64,000 bases of DNA from Halioglobus sp. (GTDB lineage: Bacteria > Pseudomonadota > Gammaproteobacteria > Pseudomonadales > Halieaceae): assembly GCA_002699145.1 (NCBI GenBank), contig PABK01000034.1:1-64000 (forward strand). Direction: 5' to 3'. Both the position numbers and the translations under genes were made by a program. Positions within the stretch are counted from its first letter, which is position 1; each line of letters starts with the position of its first letter. A model generated the notes under the pieces. The model made no database searches. It saw nothing but the letters and a program-made list of their open reading frames with translations, and was not told the origin of the DNA. This document shows, in pieces, positions 1 to 8,018 of this stretch.

Positions 1-62
1 CGCGGGGGAAGTGTCCCGGGGAGGGAGTCTGCTTTTCGACCGACCGGGACACTTCCCCCGCG
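1..62. repeat. GC-rich inverted repeat with 19-bp perfect arms
   Basis: Positions 1-19 are the exact reverse complement of 44-62, separated by 24 bases, so a single strand would fold into a long GC-rich hairpin. The arms end in CCCCCGCG. No transposase or integrase lies beside it, and the left edge of the window cuts the context. It could be a repeated intergenic palindrome, the end of a mobile element, or a terminator of a gene to the left. Confidence 0.8.
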
Positions 63-138
63 GGAGGTTCGGTTAGGCCCAAGAACGACCAATAAAACCG
101 CTCCCCCGCGGAAGGTTCGGTTGGGTCCGAGAACGACC
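56..138. repeat. Imperfect tandem direct repeat, about 36 bases, two copies
   Basis: The segments 56-90 and 103-138 are near-identical. Both read CCCCCGCGG, then AGGTTCGGTT, then an AGAACGACC-like end, with a handful of substitutions, and they start about 47 bases apart. The first copy begins inside the right arm of the inverted repeat at 1-62. The region holds no plausible gene. This looks like a dispersed intergenic repeat family seen here as a partial array. Confidence 0.75.
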
Positions 139-182
139 CGAGCTGGGAAGCTGTCCGCGCCACGCGTCGCGTGGGCAGGCAC

Positions 183-210
183 AAAAAAGGGGTGGCCAAG
201 GCCACCCCCG
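183..210 (-). terminator. Rho-independent terminator of the outer-membrane protein gene
   Basis: On the minus strand a perfect 9-bp stem (GGGGTGGCC / GGCCACCCC, at 189-197 and 200-208) is followed by six T residues (183-188 read as A on the plus strand). It lies about 20 bases beyond the stop codon of the gene at 229-1068 and has the expected polarity. Confidence 0.9.
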
Positions 211-228
211 TGTACTGCAAGGTGTTTG

Positions 229-1068
229 CTAGAAGCGTGCGCGCACGCCGACCAGGAAGGAATCCGTCTCCAGGTCCGCGTCGTCGATCTCGCCTTCGAA
301 GTAGCTCACGGTCACCGCCACCTGCTCGGTGATGAAGTACTCGGCGCTGACGCCGTACTCCTCGAGTTCCAGGCCGTCGTCGTCGGTCAGGCGGTAGGCG
401 GCGCCGATACCGAGGTCGCGGCAGATGTACCAGGTGCCGTCGATCTCGTAGATGTCGATGTCGTCATTGTTCTCCACATCGACAAAGCCGTAGGCGGCGT
501 GCACTTTCAGGCCCGCACCGTCGCCCCACTGGAACAGGTGGTCGACGTCGGCGCGGTAGCTGTCGACGTCGCCCTCGAAGGTGCTGCCGCCATCGACGTC
601 CACCTCGACGTCGGTGTAGATGTAGGAAACACTCAGCGTGGTGTTCTCGAACAGGTACTTACCGAAGCCGATGCTCGCCACGGTCACTTCCGTGTCCAGC
701 GGGTTGGGGCCGTCGGCCAGTTCAGGTTCGCCGTACTCGTAGCCGAGGTCGACGATCCAGCCGCCGTCGCCGAAGACCAGCCGGCTGTCGGCCGCGAAGC
801 GCGAGATGTCCAGGTCGGGGGTGTCGTCCGAGTCGGTTTCGCCGTCGGTGTAACCCAGGGAGATGGAGGAGGCGCGGTCGATGAAATCCGCCTCACCCAG
901 GGGGCCCTTGGTGTCGTCGACGCGGTCCAGGTAGAAGGTGCCGTCGACTCCCAGCGAACTCACATCGCCGCCGGTGATGGCGCCCCCTGCTTCCCAGCGG
1001 TAATCAGCCTGGGCGGTTGCTGAAATCGCCAGGCCGATGCCGGCGACGAGTGCGGTTTTCTTGAACAT
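229..1068 (-). CDS. Putative outer-membrane beta-barrel protein
   Basis: The 279-residue product starts with a clear Sec signal peptide (MFKKTALVAGIGLAISATAQA, cleavage near residue 21). The rest is rich in Asp, Tyr, Gly and Val in alternating patterns typical of beta strands, and it ends in ...GVRARF, a terminal Phe as in BAM-assembled barrels. It is probably a small porin or putative outer-membrane protein in the outer membrane. No substrate can be read from it. The start is supported by AAGGAG seven bases upstream. It is monocistronic, with its own hairpin terminator at 183-210. Confidence 0.8.
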   Translation of the reverse strand: MFKKTALVAGIGLAISATAQADYRWEAGGAITGGDVSSLGVDGTFYLDRVDDTKGPLGEADFIDRASSISLGYTDGETDSDDTPDLDISRFAADSRLVFGDGGWIVDLGYEYGEPELADGPNPLDTEVTVASIGFGKYLFENTTLSVSYIYTDVEVDVDGGSTFEGDVDSYRADVDHLFQWGDGAGLKVHAAYGFVDVENNDDIDIYEIDGTWYICRDLGIGAAYRLTDDDGLELEEYGVSAEYFITEQVAVTVSYFEGEIDDADLETDSFLVGVRARF

Positions 1069-1313
1069 GTCAGTCTCCTTGCGGGTAGTACGAACGGAAC
1101 GTTCCCTTTTCTCACTCGAGGGATTACGCCCATGCTAAGGGGGCCGGGCGGGCCTTCAAAGGGAAAAATACGGGACTATTTACGGCCAGCGGGGGGTGCT
1201 CCGCGGCCTGTCACGCCCTTGGTTCAAGCCAGTGGACCGTGGGACGCGCCGCCGCGTTGCCCCGGGCCCGTCCTGTGCGTATGTTGAGGCGCAGTAGCTA
1301 AAGGAGGCGCACC

Positions 1314-1676
1314 ATGGAAACTGTCGTGTACTGGCTGCCCCGCGTGGGGGCGGGCATCACCCTGCTGATCGGCCTGGTGGGTTTCTTCCGGCCGCGGCTG
1401 TTCCTGGACCAGGTCGGTATCGCCCTGCAGACTCCCGCGGGCTGGTCCGAGGCGCGCGGTGTGTTCGGCGGGCTCAACCTCGGCATGGCCGTCGCCGCAC
1501 TGGGCCTGGGCGACCCGGTGATCTTCACCGCCCTGGGGATGGGCTGGGGCGGCGTGACGCTGGCGCGCTTCTGGTCCCTGGCGGTGGACGGTATCGGCCT
1601 GCAGGCCTCCATCGCGCCGCTGCTGATCGACGGCGGGCTGTGTTTTCTCTTTCTCAGCCCGCTGCTGCTGGGCTGA
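1314..1676 (+). CDS. Small four-helix membrane protein, DUF4345-like
   Basis: The 120-residue product is almost wholly hydrophobic, with about four membrane segments (near residues 9-26, 48-66, 70-85, 98-119). The GxxxLLxGLxxFxxP opening and central GGLNLG motif resemble DUF4345-type inner-membrane proteins, whose function is unknown. A strong ribosome site, AAGGAGG at 1301-1307, fixes the ATG at 1314. The gene ends 15 bases before the SDR gene at 1692, so the two are probably co-transcribed. No catalytic residues are evident. Confidence 0.7.
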   Translation: METVVYWLPRVGAGITLLIGLVGFFRPRLFLDQVGIALQTPAGWSEARGVFGGLNLGMAVAALGLGDPVIFTALGMGWGGVTLARFWSLAVDGIGLQASIAPLLIDGGLCFLFLSPLLLG

Positions 1677-1691
1677 GCGGGGACCGCGCTG

Positions 1692-2435
1692 ATGACCGGG
1701 TCCGGCAGGCTGGCCGTGGTCACCGGCGGCGCGCGGCGTATCGGCCGCGTCGTCGCCTCACACCTGCATGCGCTGGGCTTCGATATCGCCCTGCACTATC
1801 GCGCCTCCGCCGCCGCGGCGCGGGAACTGGCCGCGGAGCTCAACGGCCTGCGTAACGAGTCCTGTGCGCTGTTCAGCGCCGACCTGGGCGACCCGCAGCA
1901 GGCGCTCGCCCTGGCCGCGGACATTCTCGCGCAGCGGGAGCGCGTCGACTTGCTGGTGAACAACGCCTCGGGTTTTGCACCGACGCCGCTGGAGCAATGC
2001 ACCCCGGGGCAGTTCGACGAGATGCTCGGCGCCAACCTGCGCGGACCCTACTTCCTGGTACAGGGGCTGTTGTCCGGGTTTGGTCCCGGCGCCAGCATCG
2101 TCAATATCCTCGACGTACACGTGCAGCGCCCGCTGCGACACTACAACGCCTACGGGGCGGCCAAGGCCGGCCTGGCCTCGCTGACCCGCAGCCTGGCGCT
2201 GGAACTGGGGCCGCGGGTACGCGTCAATGGCATCGCGCCCGGCGCCATTATCTGGCCCGAGGGCGAGGAGGCCTACGATGCGGCGGAGCGCGAGCGCACC
2301 GTGTCAGCCACGCCGCTGCAACGCCTGGGCGAGCCCATGGACATTGCCCGTACGGTGGCGTTTTTGGCCTGCGATGCACCCTTCATCACCGGCGAGGTGA
2401 TCACCGTGGACGGCGGCCGCAACCTGGTCGCCTGA
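1692..2435 (+). CDS. SDR oxidoreductase, pteridine-reductase-like
   Basis: This 247-residue Rossmann short-chain dehydrogenase has the NADP-binding motif TGGARRIGR near the N-terminus. It has the structural NNAS motif in mid-protein and a YxxxK catalytic pair in YGAAKAGL. The features TGGARRIGR, NIxDxHxxRPL before the Tyr, and PGAIIWPE after it match the pteridine reductase/FolM group, which reduces dihydropterins with NADPH, rather than a generic FabG. It is cytosolic. It follows the DUF4345-like gene closely, and its 3' end nearly abuts the convergent FG-GAP gene. Confidence 0.75.
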   Translation: MTGSGRLAVVTGGARRIGRVVASHLHALGFDIALHYRASAAAARELAAELNGLRNESCALFSADLGDPQQALALAADILAQRERVDLLVNNASGFAPTPLEQCTPGQFDEMLGANLRGPYFLVQGLLSGFGPGASIVNILDVHVQRPLRHYNAYGAAKAGLASLTRSLALELGPRVRVNGIAPGAIIWPEGEEAYDAAERERTVSATPLQRLGEPMDIARTVAFLACDAPFITGEVITVDGGRNLVA

Positions 2436-2441
2436 GCGTTC

Positions 2442-4370
2442 TCACTCCGGCTGGCGCAGCCGGTAGAAACCGCTCCCGGCGAGCAGCACCTGTCGGGTTG
2501 CGGTGTCTCCCGGCCAGCGTATCGCAAGCCTGAACGGACCCTGCTGTTGGCCCAGGCCGAAATGCAGTTTGTGGCTGTCCTGCCCGCGCCCGTAACCCGG
2601 GCCGAGCTGGCGGTGGCCCAGCAGTGTGCCGTCCCGGTCGAACAGGTCCACCCAGGCGCCGACGGCGTCGCGGTTGGCGCGTCCGCCCTCCAGCTCCAGC
2701 AGCAGGTAGCCGTTGTCCGTGGCGCTGGCATTCAGCCACAGCTGGTAGGGGCCGCGGTTGTTCGGCGGCAGCCCCATGCCGTTGCTGCGCAACAGGTCCG
2801 GCAGTCCGTCGTCGTTGAAGAAGCCGTGCACGACGAGCCCGGAACGGTACAGGTCGTCCGCCGTGCCGGGCATGATGGGCACACTGTCGAACCGCAGGTC
2901 GCCGCGGTTGATGGCGATAAACGCCTCGCCGTTGTAGTCTGACTCCTCGCGCGAGCGCACGCCGGCGATATCGACCAGGCCGTCGTTGTCGAAGTCGGCG
3001 GCGGTGACATAGTTGGTCCACTGGCGGTGCCTGAGTGAATCCAGCAGGCGCAGTTCGAAATCCTCGCCGGCGCGGTTGACCAGCAGGTAGTCGTACACCT
3101 CGCGCGGTTGCGTCTGTTCCATATCCTGCAGGCGCAGCTGCGCGATACCGTGTGCCGCGAACATGCCGTTGCGCCTGCCGCCGCTGTTGTGGTGACGCCA
3201 CAGCACTGTCCAGCGGGCGCTGTCCCTGTCGAACCAGATGTAGGTGCCGGGCGCCTCGGTGGATGCCGGTGCGCCGGCGGCCGCCTCGGCGCTGACGCTG
3301 CCCTTGCGGCTGTCCGGGTTGTGCCGGCCGGCGCCGAGGAAGATGTCCCCGGACGAGGCGCTGGTCCTGCCGATCTCGGGATTGTGCTGGGACAGGTCGA
3401 AGGATAGCGAGGCGGAAGCGGCGGCCAGTGACAGGCTGTCCTGGGTGTCGCCCTGCTGTGCGTAGACGCTGAAGTGCAGCCTGTCGCTGCCGAAGGAGAC
3501 GCGGTCGGAGTCGGTCTTGCCGCTGCGTCCACCGAAGTAGAGGTCCGCGTACCCGTCGTTGTTGAAGTCCGCCGCGGCGGCGCTGCGCACCCCGTGCAGT
3601 TCGTCCAGGCGCGATGGGTAGTGGGTGAATTCGCCGCCCTCGTTGCGATACAGGCGGGTTTGCAGATTGCCCAGGTGCAGGAAGTCCAGGTCGCCGTCGC
3701 GGTCGAAGTCGAAGAACAGGTCCTTGCCGTCGGATTCCAGGCGGCGCGCCAGTGAGGCGTTGGGCAGCGCATGCAAGGCGATGACGCCGTCGCGACGACT
3801 GTTGCGGAACAGGAGGTTGGTGGAGTCCTCGCGATGCTGGTGGACGGCGGTCAGGTAGAGATCCAGCGCTGAGCCGTCTTTCGTGGGTAGCGGGAAAAGC
3901 TGCCGTGAACGGTGCCGGGGCCTGGCGATGTCCGAGTGCGCCGACACGTCGCTAAAAGCCAGCCGGCGCGTTTCCCGCAACTGGTTGGCCAGTAACTGGT
4001 TGGGGCTGCCGATGCCGAAACCGTCGGCGCCGCCGGCGGCGATCGCGATGTCCAGGTCGCCGTCGTTGTCCAGGTCGACGACGGTGTAACCGTGGCGGTC
4101 GGCCGGATGTTTGACAGGCAGCGCCGCGGAGGCGTCGGTAAAACCGCCGGGACGGTTCAGGAGCAGTACGGGCGGCCGGCTGTGGCGGCCCAGGAGAATG
4201 TCGTCCATCCCGTCGCGGTCGAGGTCTGTGGCCACGATGGAGAAGGTGGCCGAAGACAACCGTATGCCCATGGCCGCGCTGGCGTCCTCGAAGCGTATTG
4301 CCTCGCCCGCGGACTGCGCCGCTGCCTGGCAGGTGAGCAACAGGCTCGCTAGTAGTGGCGTGATGCGCAT
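2442..4370 (-). CDS. Secreted FG-GAP/VCBS-repeat protein with C-terminal ASPIC/UnbV domain
   Basis: The 642-residue product has a signal peptide (MRITPLLASLLLTCQAAAQS). It carries many Asp-rich calcium-binding FG-GAP loops of the type DxDxDGxxD (for example DLDRDGMDD, DLDNDGDLD, DFDRDGDLD, DFNNDGYAD, DFDNDGLVD). Such repeats form an extracellular beta-propeller. The last ~80 residues (GAWVDLFDRDG to WPGDTATRQ) fit the ASPIC/UnbV domain seen in CRTAC1-like proteins. A role in surface adhesion or calcium-dependent binding is inferred. No obvious Shine-Dalgarno sequence precedes the ATG. Confidence 0.8.
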   Translation of the reverse strand: MRITPLLASLLLTCQAAAQSAGEAIRFEDASAAMGIRLSSATFSIVATDLDRDGMDDILLGRHSRPPVLLLNRPGGFTDASAALPVKHPADRHGYTVVDLDNDGDLDIAIAAGGADGFGIGSPNQLLANQLRETRRLAFSDVSAHSDIARPRHRSRQLFPLPTKDGSALDLYLTAVHQHREDSTNLLFRNSRRDGVIALHALPNASLARRLESDGKDLFFDFDRDGDLDFLHLGNLQTRLYRNEGGEFTHYPSRLDELHGVRSAAAADFNNDGYADLYFGGRSGKTDSDRVSFGSDRLHFSVYAQQGDTQDSLSLAAASASLSFDLSQHNPEIGRTSASSGDIFLGAGRHNPDSRKGSVSAEAAAGAPASTEAPGTYIWFDRDSARWTVLWRHHNSGGRRNGMFAAHGIAQLRLQDMEQTQPREVYDYLLVNRAGEDFELRLLDSLRHRQWTNYVTAADFDNDGLVDIAGVRSREESDYNGEAFIAINRGDLRFDSVPIMPGTADDLYRSGLVVHGFFNDDGLPDLLRSNGMGLPPNNRGPYQLWLNASATDNGYLLLELEGGRANRDAVGAWVDLFDRDGTLLGHRQLGPGYGRGQDSHKLHFGLGQQQGPFRLAIRWPGDTATRQVLLAGSGFYRLRQPE

Positions 4371-4461
4371 CGTGGTCGCAGTGGCGCCCGCTGGTGGCAG
4401 CGGGAATGTCCGGCGGGCGCTTGCCCCGTTCTGGCCCGCTTCCGGGGCGGCGCCGGGCGCA

Positions 4462-4887
4462 CTACCAGAGCGTCAGTGCCGCGCGTACCACCAGCGCGAT
4501 GAGCACCAGCGAAGAGAGGGAGAAGATGGCGAAGCGCACCTCGATCTTGTTCCACAGAGACTGGTGCAGGCTGTGCACCACGCGCAGGCCGACGTAGGCC
4601 CAGGCCAGGCTGAGATTCAGGCCGCTGCCTTCCCCCAGCAGCGCCAGGGCGAAGGCCACCGCGTAGAACATGGTGGGCTGTTCCATCAGGTGGTTGTAGT
4701 TGTCCGCTTTCCAGCGCACGCTGGCGGGCAGTTCGGCCATCTGCTGGCCGCTGGGGCGTTGCGGGTCGAGTTGCATTCCCGCCTTCTGGATCGCTGGAAT
4801 TCGGGTGGCGTACATCCACAGCCACATCACGCTGGTCCAGCACAGCAGCGCGACGACGGGGGCGAGGATTTCGGTGGACACGGACAT
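4462..4887 (-). CDS. MAPEG-family membrane protein
   Basis: The 141-residue product has about four membrane helices and the MAPEG signature region (RxxDNYNHLMEQPTMFY, then AWAYVGLRVVHSLHQ). The family includes membrane glutathione S-transferases and relatives of unknown substrate. The open frame continues far upstream, but the start is placed at 4887 because AAGGAG lies 8 bases before this ATG and the upstream part overlaps the serine-hydrolase gene on the other strand. The length is usual for bacterial MAPEG proteins. Confidence 0.85.
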   Translation of the reverse strand: MSVSTEILAPVVALLCWTSVMWLWMYATRIPAIQKAGMQLDPQRPSGQQMAELPASVRWKADNYNHLMEQPTMFYAVAFALALLGEGSGLNLSLAWAYVGLRVVHSLHQSLWNKIEVRFAIFSLSSLVLIALVVRAALTLW

Positions 4888-5091
4888 GCGGGTTCTCCTT
4901 CTTTTTCTGGCCGGTCGTTTTGCCGGGGGATCGACGAACAGCGTACCCGGCGCATCATGCGCCAGCGACGCGCCCGCGACAAGCCCGCGCCTCCCGCGAC
5001 GGGTGTGCCCTGATCGTGCGCACCGCGGGAACGGGCGGGATTGGCGGCGATTTGCTATGTTGTGGCGGCTGACACGACACGGGGAACAACA

Positions 5092-6378
5092 ATGCATAAA
5101 CTCCGACTCCTGCTGCTGGCCGTGGCCATCGTCCTGGCCGGCTGCAGCGGCGCCTCTGAGGAATTCGACGTGCCGCCGGCCGCCGCTGGCCTGGCGCAAC
5201 CCGACAACCTGTCCTGGTGGAGCCGCGCCGCGATGGACGCGTACATGCGCGTGTCCGCCTGGCGCGGTGAGCGCTCCGGCTATATCGCCCTGTTCGCCCG
5301 TGACGGCGTGGTCATCCACGGCGACGCGGCGGGCTGGAAGGACATTGCCGGCAGGCAGCCGATGACGCTGGATACGCAGGTGCGTATCGCCTCCATGACC
5401 AAGCCGGTCACCGCCGTCGCCGCCATGATCCTGGTCGAGGAGGGCCGCCTCGGGCTGGACGACCCGGTGGCGAAGTACCTGCCAGAGTACGCGGGCGTGC
5501 GCGTCGCCAGCAGCCATGAGCCCGGCCCGGACGGCGCCTTCCCGACGCGCGCGCCCGCGGTGGAAATGCAGGTGCGGCACCTGCTGATGTTCGCCTCGGG
5601 CACCGGGCCCGGCATGCAGGCCTCGCCGCTGCAGGAGCACTGGGCGGCCAACGGCCTGCACCAGCAGGCCAGCGGCGGCCTGCGTGAGCGCGTGGCGGCG
5701 CTGGCCGAGTTGCCGCTGTTCGAGGACCCGGGGACGCGGTGGCGCTACGGCGTATCCGCCGACCTGCTGGCGGCGGTGATACAGGAGGTGACGGGGCAGA
5801 TAATCGGCGATTTCATGCGCGAACGCATTTTCGGGCCGCTGGGCATGACCGCAACGCGCTACGAGCCGCCCGCCGACGAGCGCGACGGCATGGCGACGGT
5901 ATACACCCAGGACGCCGACGGTGAGCTGGTGGCAGCCCGGACGCACTACGACCCCGCCTGGAACCCGGGCGGGGGCGGGCTGGTGTCCACCGTCTCCGAC
6001 TACATGCGCTTCGCGCTGATGCTGTGGAACGGCGGCGAGTACCAGGGAGTGCGGATTCTGCAGCAAGCCAGCGTGGACCAGATGACCCGCCTGCACGTGC
6101 CGGAGGGCGTGCTCGCCAGCGGCGGGCCGGACGGTTCCGGCGGCGTGGACGGCGTGGGCTGGGGCCTGGGCATGGCCGTGGTGGCCGATGCCGAGGCCTC
6201 GGCGATGCCGGACCGCGACGGCGACTTCTGGTGGTCGGGCTACTACGGCACGACCTTCTTCGTCAGCCCGAGCACGGGGCTGGTCGGGGTGATCATGACC
6301 CAGAACGAACCCGGGCAGTACTCCGGGATCAACTACCAGGCCTACATCGTGCAGGGTCTCGCCTTTGGCGGGCTCTAG
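5092..6378 (+). CDS. Beta-lactamase-fold serine hydrolase lipoprotein
   Basis: The 428-residue product starts with a lipoprotein signal (LLLAVAIVLAGC, lipobox LAGC). The class C beta-lactamase/EstB-type catalytic motif SMTK (SxxK) sits in RIASMTKPVTAVAA. A RYGVS segment matches the second Tyr-containing motif (usually YxN), and the C-terminal WSGYYGTTFF segment resembles the HxG/KTG-like strand region. Such proteins are esterases or D-aminopeptidases more often than antibiotic-hydrolysing enzymes. An in-frame ATG 17 codons upstream would put charged residues before the signal peptide, so 5092 is preferred. It likely acts in the periplasm, anchored to a membrane. Confidence 0.8.
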   Translation: MHKLRLLLLAVAIVLAGCSGASEEFDVPPAAAGLAQPDNLSWWSRAAMDAYMRVSAWRGERSGYIALFARDGVVIHGDAAGWKDIAGRQPMTLDTQVRIASMTKPVTAVAAMILVEEGRLGLDDPVAKYLPEYAGVRVASSHEPGPDGAFPTRAPAVEMQVRHLLMFASGTGPGMQASPLQEHWAANGLHQQASGGLRERVAALAELPLFEDPGTRWRYGVSADLLAAVIQEVTGQIIGDFMRERIFGPLGMTATRYEPPADERDGMATVYTQDADGELVAARTHYDPAWNPGGGGLVSTVSDYMRFALMLWNGGEYQGVRILQQASVDQMTRLHVPEGVLASGGPDGSGGVDGVGWGLGMAVVADAEASAMPDRDGDFWWSGYYGTTFFVSPSTGLVGVIMTQNEPGQYSGINYQAYIVQGLAFGGL

Positions 6379-6383
6379 GCCCG

Positions 6384-6423
6384 CGCCGCTTGCCGCACGC
6401 CGCTTGCCGCGCGCCGCTTGCCG
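6384..6423. repeat. 14-bp tandem repeat, nearly three copies
   Basis: CGCCGCTTGCCG(C/A) recurs at 6384, 6398 and 6412 (14-base period, last copy cut to 12). It fills the short gap between the convergent serine hydrolase and YidB-like genes. It may be a slippage product or a Rho-type terminator region. Confidence 0.8.
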
Positions 6424-6437
6424 TTTTGCTGTGCCGC

Positions 6438-6851
6438 CTAGCCGAGCAGGGATTTCGCCGCCCCGAGCAGGCCGCCGGCGCCGCCCAGGGAGTCCAGCAG
6501 GTTGCCGCCGCTGCTCGCCTGGTCCATCAGCCGGGGCAGGACATCGGCCAGTCCCGCCGCCGCGCTGTCGGTATCGGTGCCTACCGTCGAGGCGAATTCG
6601 CTCACCTGGCCCTGGCCGAACAGGCCGAGGATGTCCTGTGCCGAGACCGGTGCGTTGTCCCCGTCGCCCAGCCAGGTCTGCAGGATGGCGTCGAGATTGC
6701 CGCCGGCCATGCGGCTGGCCAGCCCCGCCAGGTCGATGTTGCCATCGCCGTCGCCCAGCAGTGAGCGCAGGGCCGAGGCGATGGTGTCCGCGTCGACCGA
6801 CAGTCCCAGCCGTTCGTTGAGCAGTTGCGTACCGATTGCGATGATATCCAT
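6438..6851 (-). CDS. YidB-like (DUF937) protein
   Basis: The 137-residue product is rich in Gly, Asp, Ala and Leu. The segment ILGLFGQGQVSEFASTVG followed by LADVLPRLMDQ resembles the YidB/DUF937 family (FGxxQLxxLAxxxG and LAxxLPxxVD). The family's function is unknown. No signal peptide is seen. The start at 6851 is chosen because GGAG sits 8 bases upstream, and in-frame upstream codons are not protein-like. The C-terminus is a Gly-Leu stretch (GGAGGLLGAAKSLLG). Confidence 0.75.
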   Translation of the reverse strand: MDIIAIGTQLLNERLGLSVDADTIASALRSLLGDGDGNIDLAGLASRMAGGNLDAILQTWLGDGDNAPVSAQDILGLFGQGQVSEFASTVGTDTDSAAAGLADVLPRLMDQASSGGNLLDSLGGAGGLLGAAKSLLG

Positions 6852-7041
6852 GGTGAAGCTCCGTGATGAATTGATGCCCCGAGTATAGACTGCCTGGCGC
6901 GCGCGTCGTACTTCGGTTGCCGAATCCGGCAGGTCGGCGCCGGCCAGGGAATGGGGTTGCGCCACTACCCCGGCGGCGACCGGTGCGCGTGAACTGGCCC
7001 GAACGGGTCAGAACCCGATGCCGGCGTAGTGCAATAAGGCT

Positions 7042-7070
7042 TTGTAGTTACTGGATTTCTTGGCTATATT
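7042..7070 (+). promoter_or_regulatory. Sigma-70-type promoter for the LysM lipoprotein/FHA operon
   Basis: TTGTAG (7042-7047) and TATATT (7065-7070) are separated by exactly 17 bases. They lie about 35 bases upstream of the GTG start at 7105, in one of the few AT-richer spots nearby. The match is good for -10 and moderate for -35. Confidence 0.55.
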
Positions 7071-7104
7071 GAGTGGCTTGTTAACCGCCGAAATGGAGGG
7101 AGCA

Positions 7105-8010
7105 GTGAGACCCCTTGCCGGGATCGTGCTTCTCACAGCTCTATTGTTGCAGTCCTGCGCCATGCCGGGAGGCGAAGTGGCGGACGAGGCGGAAGCGACG
7201 GCGGTGCAGGAAACCGCCTACACCCCACAGCAGGGACTCTCCGACAAGGAACGTTTCAGGGAGGTGCTCTACCTGCTGGAGGAGGGCGAACCCGGCCACG
7301 CCCGCGTCGAGCTGTCGCTTTACCTGCAGTCGCAGCCGAACAGTGAAGTCGGCCGCGACCTGCTGCGGCAGATCGACCTGCCCGCCGACGAGTACTTTCC
7401 GCCGCAGTATCGCGAAATCGAACTGACCTCGGGCTGGTCGCTGTCCAGCGTATCCCAGCATTACCTGGGCAGCGTGTTCAAGTTTCACGCCCTGGCCAAG
7501 TACAACGGCATCGCCGAGCCGCGCAAGCTCACCGCGGGGCAGACCATCCGTGTTCCGCTCACCGCCGAAGCGCGGGTGGCCTTCGCCGCCGATGACGCCA
7601 CCGAGACGCAGCCGCAAATGCCTGCCACGGAGCCGGCAGAGCCTGCCCTGGAGGCCGAATCGCCCCCGGCGGCTGAACCCGCGGACGAAGCGCAGGCGGT
7701 GAGCGAGGTCGAGGTCTCCGCCGAGCCGCAGGCGATGCCCGCAGCAGAGCCGGCGACTCCGCCGCCGCAACCGCAGCCCGCGGTGGAGGCGGCAGCGGTG
7801 AGCGCACCGGCAGCGGCGCAGGTTCCCCTCAGTAGCGAGCGGGTGGAAGCCCTGCACCGCGAGGCGCTCAATGCCTACCGCGCCCAGGACCTGGACCGTG
7901 CCATCAGCCTCTGGGACGAGGTGCTGGCGGCGGATCCGGACCACGAGAATGCGCGCCTCTACCGCTCCCAGGCGGTAGAATTGCGCAGGAAACTCAGCAA
8001 CCTGCTCTGA
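7105..8010 (+). CDS. LysM and TPR lipoprotein
   Basis: The 301-residue product starts at a GTG preceded by GGAGGGAG. An upstream in-frame ATG would bury that ribosome site. The lipoprotein signal LLLQSC gives a lipid-anchored Cys near residue 18. A LysM-like domain follows (SGWSLSSVSQHYLG...LTAGQTIRVPL), expected to bind peptidoglycan glycan. Next come a long Pro/Ala/Glu-rich linker and a C-terminal TPR-like pair (ALNAYRAQDLDRAISLWDEVLAADPDHENARLYRSQA). It is probably periplasmic, bridging membrane and cell wall. It ends 8 bases before the FHA gene, so the two form an operon. Confidence 0.8.
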   Translation: MRPLAGIVLLTALLLQSCAMPGGEVADEAEATAVQETAYTPQQGLSDKERFREVLYLLEEGEPGHARVELSLYLQSQPNSEVGRDLLRQIDLPADEYFPPQYREIELTSGWSLSSVSQHYLGSVFKFHALAKYNGIAEPRKLTAGQTIRVPLTAEARVAFAADDATETQPQMPATEPAEPALEAESPPAAEPADEAQAVSEVEVSAEPQAMPAAEPATPPPQPQPAVEAAAVSAPAAAQVPLSSERVEALHREALNAYRAQDLDRAISLWDEVLAADPDHENARLYRSQAVELRRKLSNLL

Positions 8011-8018
8011 GCGGACCG

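Noticed and set aside
1-62. Terminal inverted repeat of an insertion sequence
   Set aside because: The arms are only 24 bases apart with no transposase or target duplication, so it is kept as a repeat only.
121-1023. A 300-codon open frame on the plus strand
   Set aside because: It is the antisense shadow of the outer-membrane protein gene, whose signal peptide, ribosome site and terminator are convincing. High GC makes such shadows common.
4888-6096. N-terminal extension of the MAPEG gene
   Set aside because: The frame stays open but overlaps the serine-hydrolase gene, and a good ribosome site sits just before the ATG at 4887.
5092-6378. An antibiotic-resistance beta-lactamase
   Set aside because: The SxxK motif is shared by esterases and peptidases of the same fold, the protein is a lipoprotein, and nothing in the context points to resistance.
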